NCBI GenBank assembly: GCA_018700255.1
Contig: JABISU010000242.1
Span: forward strand, 1-11,142
Origin: Flavobacteriales bacterium
GTDB taxonomy: Bacteria > Bacteroidota > Bacteroidia > Flavobacteriales > UA16
Length of the DNA stretch: 11,142 bases
Direction: 5' to 3'
Shown one piece after another: positions 1 through 7,147 of this stretch. Numbering within the stretch: the first letter of the stretch is position 1; the number at the start of each line of letters is the position of its first letter. The position numbers and the translations under genes were made by a program. A model generated the notes under the pieces. That model worked only from the letters and a program-made list of their open reading frames with translations, was not told where the DNA came from and made no database searches.

Positions 1-1004
1 ATAAAAGGTTTATTAAATCCAAGGAAGGAATACCCATATCTAATAGCTCTTCGTAGAATTCTACGAATCACATATCCAGCACCAGTATTTGAGGGTAGTT
101 GGCCATCGCAAATGCTAAATGAGACGGCTCTTACATGGTCAGAAATGACTCTAAAAGCGATCGACTCGAGGTCTTCACCTGCAGTATATTTCTTACCACT
201 CAGAAGTGATAATTTATCTAATAAAGGGCTAAATATATCTGTATCGTAATTGCTCTTTTTCCCTTGAATAGCCATAGCTAATCTCTCAAAGCCCATGCCT
301 GTATCGACATGTTTATCAGGTAAAGGGGTTAATGATCCATTTGCCAATCGGTTGTACTCCATAAACACAAGATTCCAAATCTCAACTACTTGTGGGTGAT
401 CTCGATTTACTAGTTCTGCTCCAGGAACTTTTATTTTCTCCTCTTCTGACCTAAGATCGATATGTATTTCTGAGCAGGGGCCACAAGGTCCGACTTCCCC
501 CATTTCCCAGAAATTATCTTTTTTAGAAGCGAGTATAATTCTATCTTCATCTATATGGTTTTTCCAAAGGTTAAAAGCTTCGGAGTCAACTTCGAGCCCA
601 TCAGTTTTATCACCTTCAAAAACGGTGACATATAGGTCGTTTTTATTTAAGTTATATTTTTCAGTTAGTAATTCCCAAGCCCATGAAATGGCATCTTCTT
701 TGAAATAGTCTCCGAAAGACCAGTTTCCAAGCATCTCAAACATAGTGTGATGGTAGGTATCAACACCTACCTCTTCTAAATCGTTATGCTTCCCACTAAC
801 CCTGAGACACTTTTGTGTGTCTGCCACTCGTTTGTGTACTATGGGACTATTCCCAAGAAATAAATCTTTGAATGGATTCATTCCTGCATTCGTAAACATA
901 AGCGTTGGGTCATCCTTAAGAACCATGGGAGATGAGGGGACAATTTCGTGGTTTTTTTCAGCGAAAAAGTCTAAAAATATTTTACGTATTTGTCGAGATT
1001 CCAT
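1..1004 (-). CDS. alaS: Alanyl-tRNA synthetase, N-terminal part (3' end outside window)
   Basis: Cytoplasmic class II synthetase that charges tRNA-Ala. I translated the minus strand from ATG at 1004-1002 and it stays open for 334 codons to the window edge. Family features seen: the N-terminal start [28 protein letters not shown] near 38-51; [19 protein letters not shown] near 62-80; the motif 2 region [18 protein letters not shown] near 85-102; [10 protein letters not shown] at 172-181; motif 3 [11 protein letters not shown] at 234-244; and [15 protein letters not shown] near 310-324, at the start of the tRNA-recognition helical region. Full-length AlaRS is about 870 residues, so the rest of tRNA recognition, the editing domain and the C-Ala domain are missing only because the window ends. 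It diverges from the M23 gene across a 67-base gap. The minus strand of that gap holds TACATTTTTG (1056-1047), a near match to the TAnnTTTG -7 element, but I see no clear -33 TTG. Confidence 0.97.
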   Translation of the reverse strand, partial: MESRQIRKIFLDFFAEKNHEIVPSSPMVLKDDPTLMFTNAGMNPFKDLFLGNSPIVHKRVADTQKCLRVSGKHNDLEEVGVDTYHHTMFEMLGNWSFGDYFKEDAISWAWELLTEKYNLNKNDLYVTVFEGDKTDGLEVDSEAFNLWKNHIDEDRIILASKKDNFWEMGEVGPCGPCSEIHIDLRSEEEKIKVPGAELVNRDHPQVVEIWNLVFMEYNRLANGSLTPLPDKHVDTGMGFERLAMAIQGKKSNYDTDIFSPLLDKLSLLSGKKYTAGEDLESIAFRVISDHVRAVSFSICDGQLPSNTGAGYVIRRILRRAIRYGYSFLGFNKPF

Positions 1005-1071
1005 GTGTCTTATTTGATTTTGTGAATTTAAGGAATACTCATCTGTCAAAAATGTACGAAATTTGCATTTA
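1005..1071. promoter_or_regulatory. Divergent intergenic region between alaS and the M23 peptidase gene
   Basis: These 67 bases separate two divergent starts and must carry or overlap both promoters. On the alaS strand TACATTTTTG (1056-1047) is close to TAnnTTTG. On the plus strand GAAATTTG (1058-1065) differs from TAnnTTTG at one fixed base and lies only six bases before the ATG at 1072. Neither has a convincing -33 TTG at the usual spacing, so the individual elements are tentative. No hairpin or terminator is evident. Confidence 0.35.
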
Positions 1072-2046
1072 ATGAGCCGCTTCAAAAAATCGAAATTTAA
1101 CCCTGAAACCCTTCAAATAGAAGTGATTTCGTATTCTGTTAAGGATTATGTTTGGTGGTCTTTACGCAACATTGGTTGGATAGTTCTAGTCGGAACAAGC
1201 TCTGTTTTACTGTTTGACTACGCTTTTGACTCACCTAAAGACAGGGCCCAATCACGTGAGATTGCTTTTTTAGAAAGCCAAATTTCTAGGTTCGAAAATG
1301 ATATCGAGGAAATGGTAAGCGTATTAGATAATATCGAGGTGAGGGATGATGCTATTTATCGCACCATTTTTGGAACGGACCCGTATCCTGAGTACAGAAG
1401 AAATCCAGGTATCGGTGGCGCAGATAGAAATAGAGCGTTAAGAGGATATGATCATACAGATGATATTAGTGATCTAACAGTTAGAGTTGCTGAGGTACAA
1501 AGACGCTTGGTTGCTCAAAGTCGTTCCTTTGATGAAGTAATGGAATTGGCAACAACCCATGAGGTTAGATTACATTCCATTCCGGCAATTCAGCCTGTAA
1601 GGAATGACGACTTAAAAAGGATGGCTAGTGGATGGGGAAATCGCTTTCACCCTATTTATAAAGTAATAAAATTTCATTACGGAATGGATTTCTCTGCACC
1701 TATAGGAACGGAAATATTTGCTACGGGAGATGGTGAAGTTGTTAAGGTTAGACGATCATACACTGGATACGGAAGGCATGTAGTAATACGACATGGATTT
1801 GGTTATGAAACATTATATGCGCATATGAGTAAGACGCTGGTGAAAAAAGGCCAAAAGGTGAAGCGAGGTGAGGTCATTGGTCTTGTTGGGAATACTGGAA
1901 CTTCCACGACATCTCATTTACATTATGAAGTAAGTAAGGACGGTAAGAAGGTAAATCCTGCTCACTATTATTTTAATGATTTAACTCCTGAGCAGTATGA
2001 AATATTATTGCAAAATGCGGAAGCTGCACATCAATCTTTTGATTAA
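1072..2046 (+). CDS. Membrane-anchored M23 (LytM-type) metallopeptidase
   Basis: Predicted envelope protein of 324 residues acting on peptidoglycan cross-links or regulating amidases. I chose ATG at 1072, which gives [15 protein letters not shown], the usual kind of start for this Bacteroidota family. A TTG at 1063 would add only three residues. There is one transmembrane segment at about 29-51, then a probable coiled coil at about 59-90 ([15 protein letters not shown]), a linker, and a C-terminal LytM domain from about 185. Zinc ligands appear to be H202 and D206 (in HYGMD) and H284 (in HLH); H251 (YAH) and H282 are the usual catalytic histidines. All are present, so an active zinc peptidase is expected rather than a degenerate EnvC/NlpD-like activator. 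It diverges from alaS and is followed 75 bases later by the MerR gene. Substrate and cleavage site are inferred from the family only. Confidence 0.93.
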   Translation: MSRFKKSKFNPETLQIEVISYSVKDYVWWSLRNIGWIVLVGTSSVLLFDYAFDSPKDRAQSREIAFLESQISRFENDIEEMVSVLDNIEVRDDAIYRTIFGTDPYPEYRRNPGIGGADRNRALRGYDHTDDISDLTVRVAEVQRRLVAQSRSFDEVMELATTHEVRLHSIPAIQPVRNDDLKRMASGWGNRFHPIYKVIKFHYGMDFSAPIGTEIFATGDGEVVKVRRSYTGYGRHVVIRHGFGYETLYAHMSKTLVKKGQKVKRGEVIGLVGNTGTSTTSHLHYEVSKDGKKVNPAHYYFNDLTPEQYEILLQNAEAAHQSFD

Positions 2047-2058
2047 ATCTTTTGATTA
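2033..2058 (+). repeat. 13-bp perfect tandem repeat across the M23 stop codon
   Basis: The unit AATCTTTTGATTA occurs twice with no gap, at 2033-2045 and 2046-2058. The first copy encodes the last residues (SFD) and runs into the TAA at 2044-2046; the second is non-coding. It looks like a local slippage duplication at the gene end. The stop codon is completed by the first base of the second copy. Confidence 0.9.
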
Positions 2059-2121
2059 ATTGCAAGGTATTTTAATTTGGTGTTGCAGAAATTAGTTTAT
2101 GTCACTATCTTGCTGCTCCTC

Positions 2122-2550
2122 ATGTCATTAAACAAACCCATTCAAAAGCAATACTTCAGCATTTCAGAAGTGGCCTCTATGATAGGTGTTAATGCATCAC
2201 TTTTGCGGTTTTGGGAGAAGGAGTTTAAGCAGATAAAACCTAAGACAAATGCCCGAGGGAAGAGATCGTATAACAGTAAGGATATAGAAATTGTAAGATC
2301 TGTTTACGTTTTAGTAAAGGAACAAGGGTTCACACTTGATGGTGCTAGAAAAGCTCTCAAGTCAAGAAAAGGTATGGGGGCAGAAGTTGCTTCAGAAGCC
2401 AGGGCGAAAGCTCAAGCTGCCCAAAAGTCAATTAATGAAAACTTAGATTTAAAGCCTAAGTTTTCCGATGATGCAAGGCTAGAAGCTATTAAGCGCCTTA
2501 AAAAAGTCAGAGCTGACTTGCTGACGTTTAGAGCAGAGATTAAAGGGTAG
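2122..2550 (+). CDS. MerR-family transcriptional regulator (short Bacteroidota type)
   Basis: Small DNA-binding regulator of 142 residues. The open frame extends upstream to a TTG at 2077, but the added residues (VLQKLVYVTILLLL) are not MerR-like, while ATG at 2122 starts directly before the domain, so I use 2122. The winged helix-turn-helix covers about 11-80: YFSISEVASMIGVNASLLRFWEKEF, then the wing region with KRSYNSKDIEIV, then VLVKEQGFTLDGARKAL. The C-terminal part (about 85-142) is Lys/Ala-rich and probably helical, suitable for dimerisation. I see no cysteine metal-sensing loop and no effector-binding domain, so the inducer is unknown. It lies 75 bases after the M23 gene on the same strand, and its last 11 bases overlap the end of the convergent hldD gene. 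Confidence 0.88.
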   Translation: MSLNKPIQKQYFSISEVASMIGVNASLLRFWEKEFKQIKPKTNARGKRSYNSKDIEIVRSVYVLVKEQGFTLDGARKALKSRKGMGAEVASEARAKAQAAQKSINENLDLKPKFSDDARLEAIKRLKKVRADLLTFRAEIKG

Positions 2551-3505
2551 TATTTAAGCTTTCTACTATATATTTCTCAATGCCATTCTCTAAAGAGGTG
2601 AATTCTTTATTGTAACCAGAGGCTCTTAATTTAGTTAAATCAGCTTCGGTGAAATATTGGTAATTATCTCTGATATCTTCAGGTGTGTCAATAAATTCAA
2701 TATTTACATCCTTCTTCATTGACTTAAAAGAAGCTGTCACTAAATCTAAAAATGTTCTTGCATTGCCTGAGCCTACGTTGTATAACCCGCTCTCGATGTT
2801 TAACCGTCCATGCATCAGATGCATACAGACATCGCAAACGTCCTCGACGAAAATAAAATCCCGGGTTTGGTGTCCATCTAAATAATCATCCCTGTGAGAC
2901 TTGAAAAGTTTCATCTTGCCAGTCTTATTTACCTGTCTGAAAGTGTGTAAAACAACAGAAGCCATTCTGTTTTTGTGATTTTCATTAGGTCCGTAAACAT
3001 TGAAGAACTTAAGGCCTGCAAAGAAGTAAGGCGAGCGATCTTGCTGTATAGCCCATTTATCAAAATCGTTTTTCGAATCGCCATAAGGATTTAGCGGCAT
3101 AAGTTTTTCCACCAATTCGTGGGAGTCGCTATATCCCAATGTTCCGTCTCCATAAGTAGCTGCCGAGCTTGCGTAAATCAATGCGATACCGTATTCGACG
3201 CACAGGTTCCACATCTCTTTTGAGTAGTTGAGATTTAACTCGTTAAATATCTCAACGCTATTTTCTGTTGTATCTGTTCTAGCTCCCATATGGAAGATGA
3301 ACTGCACCTGGTTTTCATTTCTTTTAAGCCAAATAGGGAAATCTTTTCTATCGACTAATTCTGAGTAATTTAATTTCGAGTAATTGGTTAGTTTATCTTT
3401 CCTTGAAAAGTCATCTACAAGAACTAAGTCATTGTATTTGTCTTGGTTAAGCCTATTAACTAACCTGCTTCCAATAAATCCAGCTGCACCTGTTACAATT
3501 ATCAT
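2540..3505 (-). CDS. hldD: ADP-L-glycero-D-manno-heptose 6-epimerase
   Basis: Extended short-chain dehydrogenase of 321 residues that converts ADP-D-glycero-beta-D-manno-heptose to the L-glycero form, the precursor of heptose in lipopolysaccharide core. Seen: Rossmann motif GAAGFIG at 6-12; FHMGARTDTTE near 71-81; YASSAATYGDG at 111-121; the YxxxK pair Y141/K145 in YGDSK; FFNVYGPNENHKNRMASV at 167-184, with K178 at the number of the second catalytic residue I recall for the E. coli enzyme; TRDFIFVEDV near 214-223; and the C-terminal substrate-binding stretch DNYQYFTEADLTKLRASGY near 280-298. Length matches the family (about 310-330). The start is ATG at 3505, which leads at once into MIIVTGAAGFIG. 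No other lipopolysaccharide genes are nearby. The 3' end overlaps the MerR gene by 11 bases, and the 5' end faces the pterin operon. Confidence 0.94.
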   Translation of the reverse strand: MIIVTGAAGFIGSRLVNRLNQDKYNDLVLVDDFSRKDKLTNYSKLNYSELVDRKDFPIWLKRNENQVQFIFHMGARTDTTENSVEIFNELNLNYSKEMWNLCVEYGIALIYASSAATYGDGTLGYSDSHELVEKLMPLNPYGDSKNDFDKWAIQQDRSPYFFAGLKFFNVYGPNENHKNRMASVVLHTFRQVNKTGKMKLFKSHRDDYLDGHQTRDFIFVEDVCDVCMHLMHGRLNIESGLYNVGSGNARTFLDLVTASFKSMKKDVNIEFIDTPEDIRDNYQYFTEADLTKLRASGYNKEFTSLENGIEKYIVESLNTTL

Positions 3506-3511
3506 GGTTGT

Positions 3512-3532
3512 AAAGGTATAACCGCTACCTTT
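3512..3532. promoter_or_regulatory. Inverted repeat of back-to-back -7-like elements between hldD and the pterin operon
   Basis: AAAGGTA (3512-3518) and TACCTTT (3526-3532) form a perfect 7-bp inverted repeat around a 7-base spacer. The right arm plus the next G is TACCTTTG (3526-3533), a full match to the Bacteroidota -7 element TAnnTTTG for the plus-strand operon. The left arm read on the minus strand is TACCTTTA (3518-3511), one base off consensus, placed to start transcription at about the hldD ATG. The expected -33 TTG positions at 19-base spacing hold ATG (3504-3506, plus strand) and CTG (3540-3538, minus strand), partial matches only. Sites are inferred from consensus. Confidence 0.5.
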
Positions 3533-3557
3533 GTCGTCAGCTATGCCTAATACATCT

Positions 3558-3986
3558 ATGAGTAAAAAATTAGTTTATATCACCCGCAGATCTTGCTTTA
3601 ATGCCGCTCACAAGCTTTGGAATGAGCATTGGAGCAGTGAGAAAAATCATGAAGTTTTCGGTAAGTGTGCAAATGAAAATTGGCACGGCCATAACTTTTA
3701 TTTATTCGTTACGGTTAAAGGATATCCAGATCCAGATACGGGCTATTCAATTAATTTCAGTGCGCTTAAAGCTATTTTAAAAGAGTATGTTGAGGATGAG
3801 ATTGATCATAAAAATCTAAATTTGGATGTTCCTTGGATGGAAGGCCAATTGACAACAATGGAAAACCTCATTGTTGCTATTTGGGATAGGATAAAAAAAC
3901 CTATCAAGGACAGTGGTTGTGAACTTCACGCTCTTAAATTGTGTGAGTCTGAAAATAATTACGCTGAATATTTCGGTGGAGAATAA
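3558..3986 (+). CDS. 6-pyruvoyl-tetrahydropterin synthase / QueD family enzyme (COG0720), PTPS-type motif
   Basis: Zinc enzyme of 142 residues acting on 7,8-dihydroneopterin triphosphate, the FolE product. Zinc ligands are H18 (NAAHKL), H43 and H45 (HGH). The catalytic cysteine is C37 in FGKCANENWHGHNF, with the D83/H84 pair in DHKNLNLD and E130 anchoring the pterin. All but E130 sit exactly five residues before the human PTPS numbering as I recall it. The motif is CxxxxxHGHN, as in tetrahydrobiopterin-making PTPS, not the CxxxHGH of QueD, though automatic annotation would probably say 6-carboxytetrahydropterin synthase (QueD). Three starts are possible: TTG 3531, ATG 3543 and ATG 3558. I prefer 3558 because MSKKLVYITRR leads directly into the domain and the predicted transcript would start near 3538. 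It is followed 14 bases later by folE. Confidence 0.9.
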   Translation: MSKKLVYITRRSCFNAAHKLWNEHWSSEKNHEVFGKCANENWHGHNFYLFVTVKGYPDPDTGYSINFSALKAILKEYVEDEIDHKNLNLDVPWMEGQLTTMENLIVAIWDRIKKPIKDSGCELHALKLCESENNYAEYFGGE

Positions 3987-4000
3987 ACATATAATTTTTA

Positions 4001-4597
4001 ATGGCACTTTATAATCGCGTTGAACAGTACGATGAGAAAGCAATCTCTAGTATTTCCGAGAAGTATAGATCTATACTTGGAGAAATAGGAGAGGATGTTA
4101 ATAGAGAGGGGCTCATAAAAACGCCTGAACGAGTGGCTAAAGCTCTCGCATTTATGACATCAGGTATGGACTCTGTACCATCAGATATTCTTAAGTCATC
4201 AATTTTTACAGAGGATAACGACGAAATGGTACTCGTCAGAAATATTGAAATATTTAGCTTATGTGAACATCATATGCTACCTTTTTTTGGTAAAGCACAC
4301 GTAGCTTATATACCCAATGGAAAAATTGTGGGACTTAGTAAAATCCCACGCATAGTAGATTCATTTGCAAGGAGACTGCAAGTTCAAGAACGACTCACGG
4401 AACAAATTAGAGATTGTATTAATGACACACTTGAACCTCGAGGCGTTGCCGTTGTAATAGAAGCCCAACATCTATGTATGCAAATGCGAGGTGTTGAAAA
4501 ACAAGGTTGTGTTACCACAACAAGTGCTTTTACTGGAGCGTTCCTTGATGACCCTAAGACAAGAAAAGAATTCATTAGTTTAATAGACAGAAGTTAA
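4001..4597 (+). CDS. folE: GTP cyclohydrolase I (type IA)
   Basis: Cytoplasmic enzyme of 198 residues that converts GTP and water to 7,8-dihydroneopterin triphosphate plus formate, the first step to folate, queuosine and tetrahydropterins. The zinc ligands C88 and H91 (in [20 protein letters not shown]) and C159 (in [10 protein letters not shown]) are present, each 22 below the E. coli numbers (110, 113, 181). Other family signatures are [12 protein letters not shown] near 37-48, [23 protein letters not shown] near 111-133, and [11 protein letters not shown] near 171-181. Start is ATG at 4001, with a T-rich leader and no Shine-Dalgarno. It sits 14 bases after the PTPS-like gene and 5 bases before the BI-1 gene, so one transcript is likely. 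Feeding the neighbouring PTPS-like enzyme is the obvious role, and the folate pathway probably draws on it as well. Confidence 0.97.
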   Translation: MALYNRVEQYDEKAISSISEKYRSILGEIGEDVNREGLIKTPERVAKALAFMTSGMDSVPSDILKSSIFTEDNDEMVLVRNIEIFSLCEHHMLPFFGKAHVAYIPNGKIVGLSKIPRIVDSFARRLQVQERLTEQIRDCINDTLEPRGVAVVIEAQHLCMQMRGVEKQGCVTTTSAFTGAFLDDPKTRKEFISLIDRS

Positions 4598-4602
4598 TAA
4601 TC

Positions 4603-5319
4603 ATGAACACAAATAAACCGCCTTTACGTTTCGATAGTGTATCAGATTCTGCCACGGGTGATATAGCAAAAAACTTTGTAGCTAATGTTTTTTCTTGGAT
4701 GACGATTGGTTTACTGCTCACAGCATTCGTTGCTGGGTATTCAGCTTCTTCTGGATTGTATCTTCAACTTGTGGGGTCTGGTGGACTTATGAGTTGGGTT
4801 ATTCTTCTTGCTCCTTTTGCCTTTATCATAGCAATGAACGCAGGCCTACAGAAATACAGTGCTACAACTCTAACTATTTTATTTCTTGCGTTTTCTGCAA
4901 CAATGGGGATATCATTAGGCTCAGTTTTTCTGATGTACTCTATCGGTTCTATAACACAAGTATTCGTTATTACAGCAGGAACTTTTGCAGTCATGGCATT
5001 CGTTGGTTACACAACGACCATGGACCTCAGTAAATTTGGATCACTATTATTTATGGCTTTAATCGGTATTATTATAGCCTCGATAGTAAATTGGTTTATG
5101 CAAAGCGGGATGATGGATTTCATCATTAGCATTGTGGGAGTTCTTGTGTTTACAGGTCTTGTTGCATATGACACACAAAGAATCAGGCGAATAGGAGCAG
5201 GTGTGGAATATGGGTCTGCTGGAGCGACTAAGCTCGCCATTCTTGCGGCAGTATCTCTATACCTTAATTTCGTAAATTTATTTCTATTTCTTCTACGTTT
5301 ATTAGGAAATAGACGTTAA
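4603..5319 (+). CDS. Bax inhibitor-1 / YccA family integral membrane protein
   Basis: Inner-membrane protein of 238 residues in the BI-1 (TMBIM, UPF0005) family; members such as Bacillus subtilis YetJ act as pH-sensitive calcium leak channels, and E. coli YccA modulates FtsH. Seven hydrophobic segments are visible, at about 27-47, 62-79, 87-107, 114-136, 147-165, 171-189 and 209-232. The family signature VFTGLVAYDTQRI is at 182-194 and the terminal LYLNFVNLFLFLLRLLGNRR at 219-238. The first aspartate of the family's di-aspartyl sensor would be D190; the second normally lies in LYLDFxNLF, where this protein has N222. Start is ATG at 4603, five bases after the folE stop. No functional link with pterin synthesis is known to me, so the operon may be only positional. 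Its TAA shares four bases with the convergent deiminase stop. Confidence 0.93.
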   Translation: MNTNKPPLRFDSVSDSATGDIAKNFVANVFSWMTIGLLLTAFVAGYSASSGLYLQLVGSGGLMSWVILLAPFAFIIAMNAGLQKYSATTLTILFLAFSATMGISLGSVFLMYSIGSITQVFVITAGTFAVMAFVGYTTTMDLSKFGSLLFMALIGIIIASIVNWFMQSGMMDFIISIVGVLVFTGLVAYDTQRIRRIGAGVEYGSAGATKLAILAAVSLYLNFVNLFLFLLRLLGNRR

Positions 5320-7142
5320 AGAACCATTACTTTTTTGCCCGCAACATTGACGTTGTTTACTTCGATATTTAAAAGGTAGGCGCCAGACGGGAGAGAGGCG
5401 GCGTTGAAGAATAGCTTGGTTTCTCCAGAGGGGAGTAGCCCCTCGTGAATAACCTCTACTGTACGACCTAATGCGTCACGCAGAACTACAATTACTTCAC
5501 GAGATTCAGACATGATCACAGGGACACATGTTATTGCTGAAGCGGGATTGGGATAGACCTCGGCGAATTTCCCAGCTACAATAGGGTCCAGTTCGAAAAT
5601 ACCATCGGGAGTAATCTCCCCTACGTGGAATTTCCACCAACCGAGTGGAGCGGGCATGGGACGTGAACCAGTTTTCCCTGAGTTAGCTTCTCCACTGACG
5701 TAATAGAATACGTCTGTACCTTCTGGCATAGCAGGAATTTCAGCAGTAAAGTCTTCGCCATTCATATCGGTAGATTCTACCATTGTGACTTCTGTCCAGG
5801 GTTCGGTGGGTGATGTGGTGTAGTAAAGTTTGGCTTCAGAAATACCCGACCTGTGACTCAAGTATGCATCTATAACATATGCGTCCGTAGTGTTTTCAGT
5901 ATCTGAGAGCGGAAGGTGGCTGATTAATAGAGGGTCTGCCACAGCTACCGAGTGTGTGATACAGTGAATCGCACCGCTTAATGAGATAATTTCGTTTCCT
6001 GAATCATCACAATCAATTCCTACAATTTCATATCCCGGCATGGTTTCCTCCCAAATCCTAATAGCAGTTGTATCGTACTGCTCATAATAAGTGGGTAGTA
6101 GTATTTTATTATTTACAAAAACGGCATTGCTATAAGTCTCATACCACCCCCCAGTATTTGGATATCCAAACCCTAATTCAGGAGGACTAGGAATTCGAAC
6201 AATGTTGAAAGGCGTACCCCATTTGGTAGTATAATTCGAAAGAACATAATCGAGATTAGCATTTATCTGAGGCCCATCGGCTACCCCCTCAGGATACTCA
6301 GAAACCATAAGAGTACTCTCGTTAAGTAACTTCATATGCATATCGATGTGGTGAATGCCGTCATACGGTAAAGTGGGCATTGTGATAAATGTATCTATTC
6401 CCATAAAGGCTTCAAAAATTCCCTCAATTTCAGTAGGAGTGTGATTTGGGAACGTGGTCCACCAATTCGACCCACCATTGTTTTCATTATGTACGAGCTC
6501 AGACTCAAAGGCAGTTCCAAATCCATCACTCATGAAATTCCCTCCTGTGTTCATTAAATCATAGGGTTCAGCTGTTGTAGTGTAAACATCAATATCTAAA
6601 TGTTCACCAAGCGCATCTGGCACAACGTCATCATCTGGTCGAGGTCTGTTGTACATCCAATCAACTAAGATTCTATCGTCATTCCATGAACCATAAACTG
6701 TGTTAGCTCCATAATCCCTAATCCAAATGGTGTTCAAATCTTGTTCGATAATATCCACGTTATCTAGGTTTAAACCTTCACCACAAGAACTGCCAGTTAA
6801 ATAGTTGCTTGTAGAATTAGGATTTTCCGTGAAAATTATTACACGACATTCGCTGATAGATGCTGACACTATTTGCTTCAAGATGCATGGAAATCCTTCC
6901 CAGGCAATTGTGAGTGCTTCAATTTCTTCCCATTCTGCTGCCGCCCTGAGGTTAGTAAATGGGGGAGGAGTTTCTATTCCTCGAGCTAAGACTGGAGCTA
7001 ATCCTTTGCTTTCTATGATAGCTCTTTCTTCAACTCCCACATCATTAGACCAAACCTTACCCAATTCTTGCGCTCCAACCTCAACGATTGTCAGGCTCAT
7101 AAAGAGTATCAAAACCCCTTTATTAATGAAGTTGTTAATCAT
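5316..7142 (-). CDS. Secreted PPAD-like arginine deiminase with T9SS sorting domain
   Basis: 608 residues, porphyromonas-type peptidylarginine/agmatine deiminase family (PF04371), predicted to convert arginine-type guanidino groups to citrulline plus ammonia outside the cell or on its surface. Order: signal peptide 1-24 (cleavage near VGA-Q), a short propeptide-like stretch, catalytic domain about 60-400, a beta-rich Ig-like region about 405-510, and a type A T9SS domain about 527-608 (EVYPNPAS at 528-535, SGAYLLNIEV, ending KKVMVL). Catalytic residues visible: D143 (WIRDYG), H265 and D267 (HHIDMH), N339 (YSNAVFVN), C394 (IHCITH). NRPRP at 165-169 supplies R166 and R168, where P. gingivalis PPAD has the two arginines that hold the substrate's C-terminal carboxylate; agmatine deiminases lack this motif. 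So peptidylarginine is favoured over agmatine, by inference. It is last in the helicase-headed operon, five bases after the esterase gene. Confidence 0.9.
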   Translation of the reverse strand: MINNFINKGVLILFMSLTIVEVGAQELGKVWSNDVGVEERAIIESKGLAPVLARGIETPPPFTNLRAAAEWEEIEALTIAWEGFPCILKQIVSASISECRVIIFTENPNSTSNYLTGSSCGEGLNLDNVDIIEQDLNTIWIRDYGANTVYGSWNDDRILVDWMYNRPRPDDDVVPDALGEHLDIDVYTTTAEPYDLMNTGGNFMSDGFGTAFESELVHNENNGGSNWWTTFPNHTPTEIEGIFEAFMGIDTFITMPTLPYDGIHHIDMHMKLLNESTLMVSEYPEGVADGPQINANLDYVLSNYTTKWGTPFNIVRIPSPPELGFGYPNTGGWYETYSNAVFVNNKILLPTYYEQYDTTAIRIWEETMPGYEIVGIDCDDSGNEIISLSGAIHCITHSVAVADPLLISHLPLSDTENTTDAYVIDAYLSHRSGISEAKLYYTTSPTEPWTEVTMVESTDMNGEDFTAEIPAMPEGTDVFYYVSGEANSGKTGSRPMPAPLGWWKFHVGEITPDGIFELDPIVAGKFAEVYPNPASAITCVPVIMSESREVIVVLRDALGRTVEVIHEGLLPSGETKLFFNAASLPSGAYLLNIEVNNVNVAGKKVMVL

Positions 7143-7147
7143 ATATT

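Noticed and set aside
50..67. Perfect 18-bp palindrome TTCGTAGAATTCTACGAA
   Set aside because: It lies inside alaS and encodes the conserved IRRILRR stretch; the symmetry follows from repeated Arg codons flanking Ile-Leu, so an operator or recombination site is not supported.
817..1017. 66-codon plus-strand ORF opposite the alaS start
   Set aside because: It is antisense to a strongly conserved alaS N-terminus, has no recognisable motif and is a frame shadow.
2077..2121. Upstream TTG extension of the MerR protein
   Set aside because: The extra 15 residues are hydrophobic and unlike the family; ATG at 2122 places the start directly before the DNA-binding domain.
3531..3557. Longer starts (TTG 3531, ATG 3543) for the PTPS-like gene
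   Set aside because: TTG 3531 lies inside the predicted -7 box and ATG 3543 only about five bases after the predicted transcription start; the family-like sequence begins at 3558. ATG 3543 remains possible.
4695..5033. 112-codon plus-strand ORF within the BI-1 gene
   Set aside because: It is out of frame inside a gene with clear family signatures, and its cysteine- and tyrosine-rich translation looks like a shadow.
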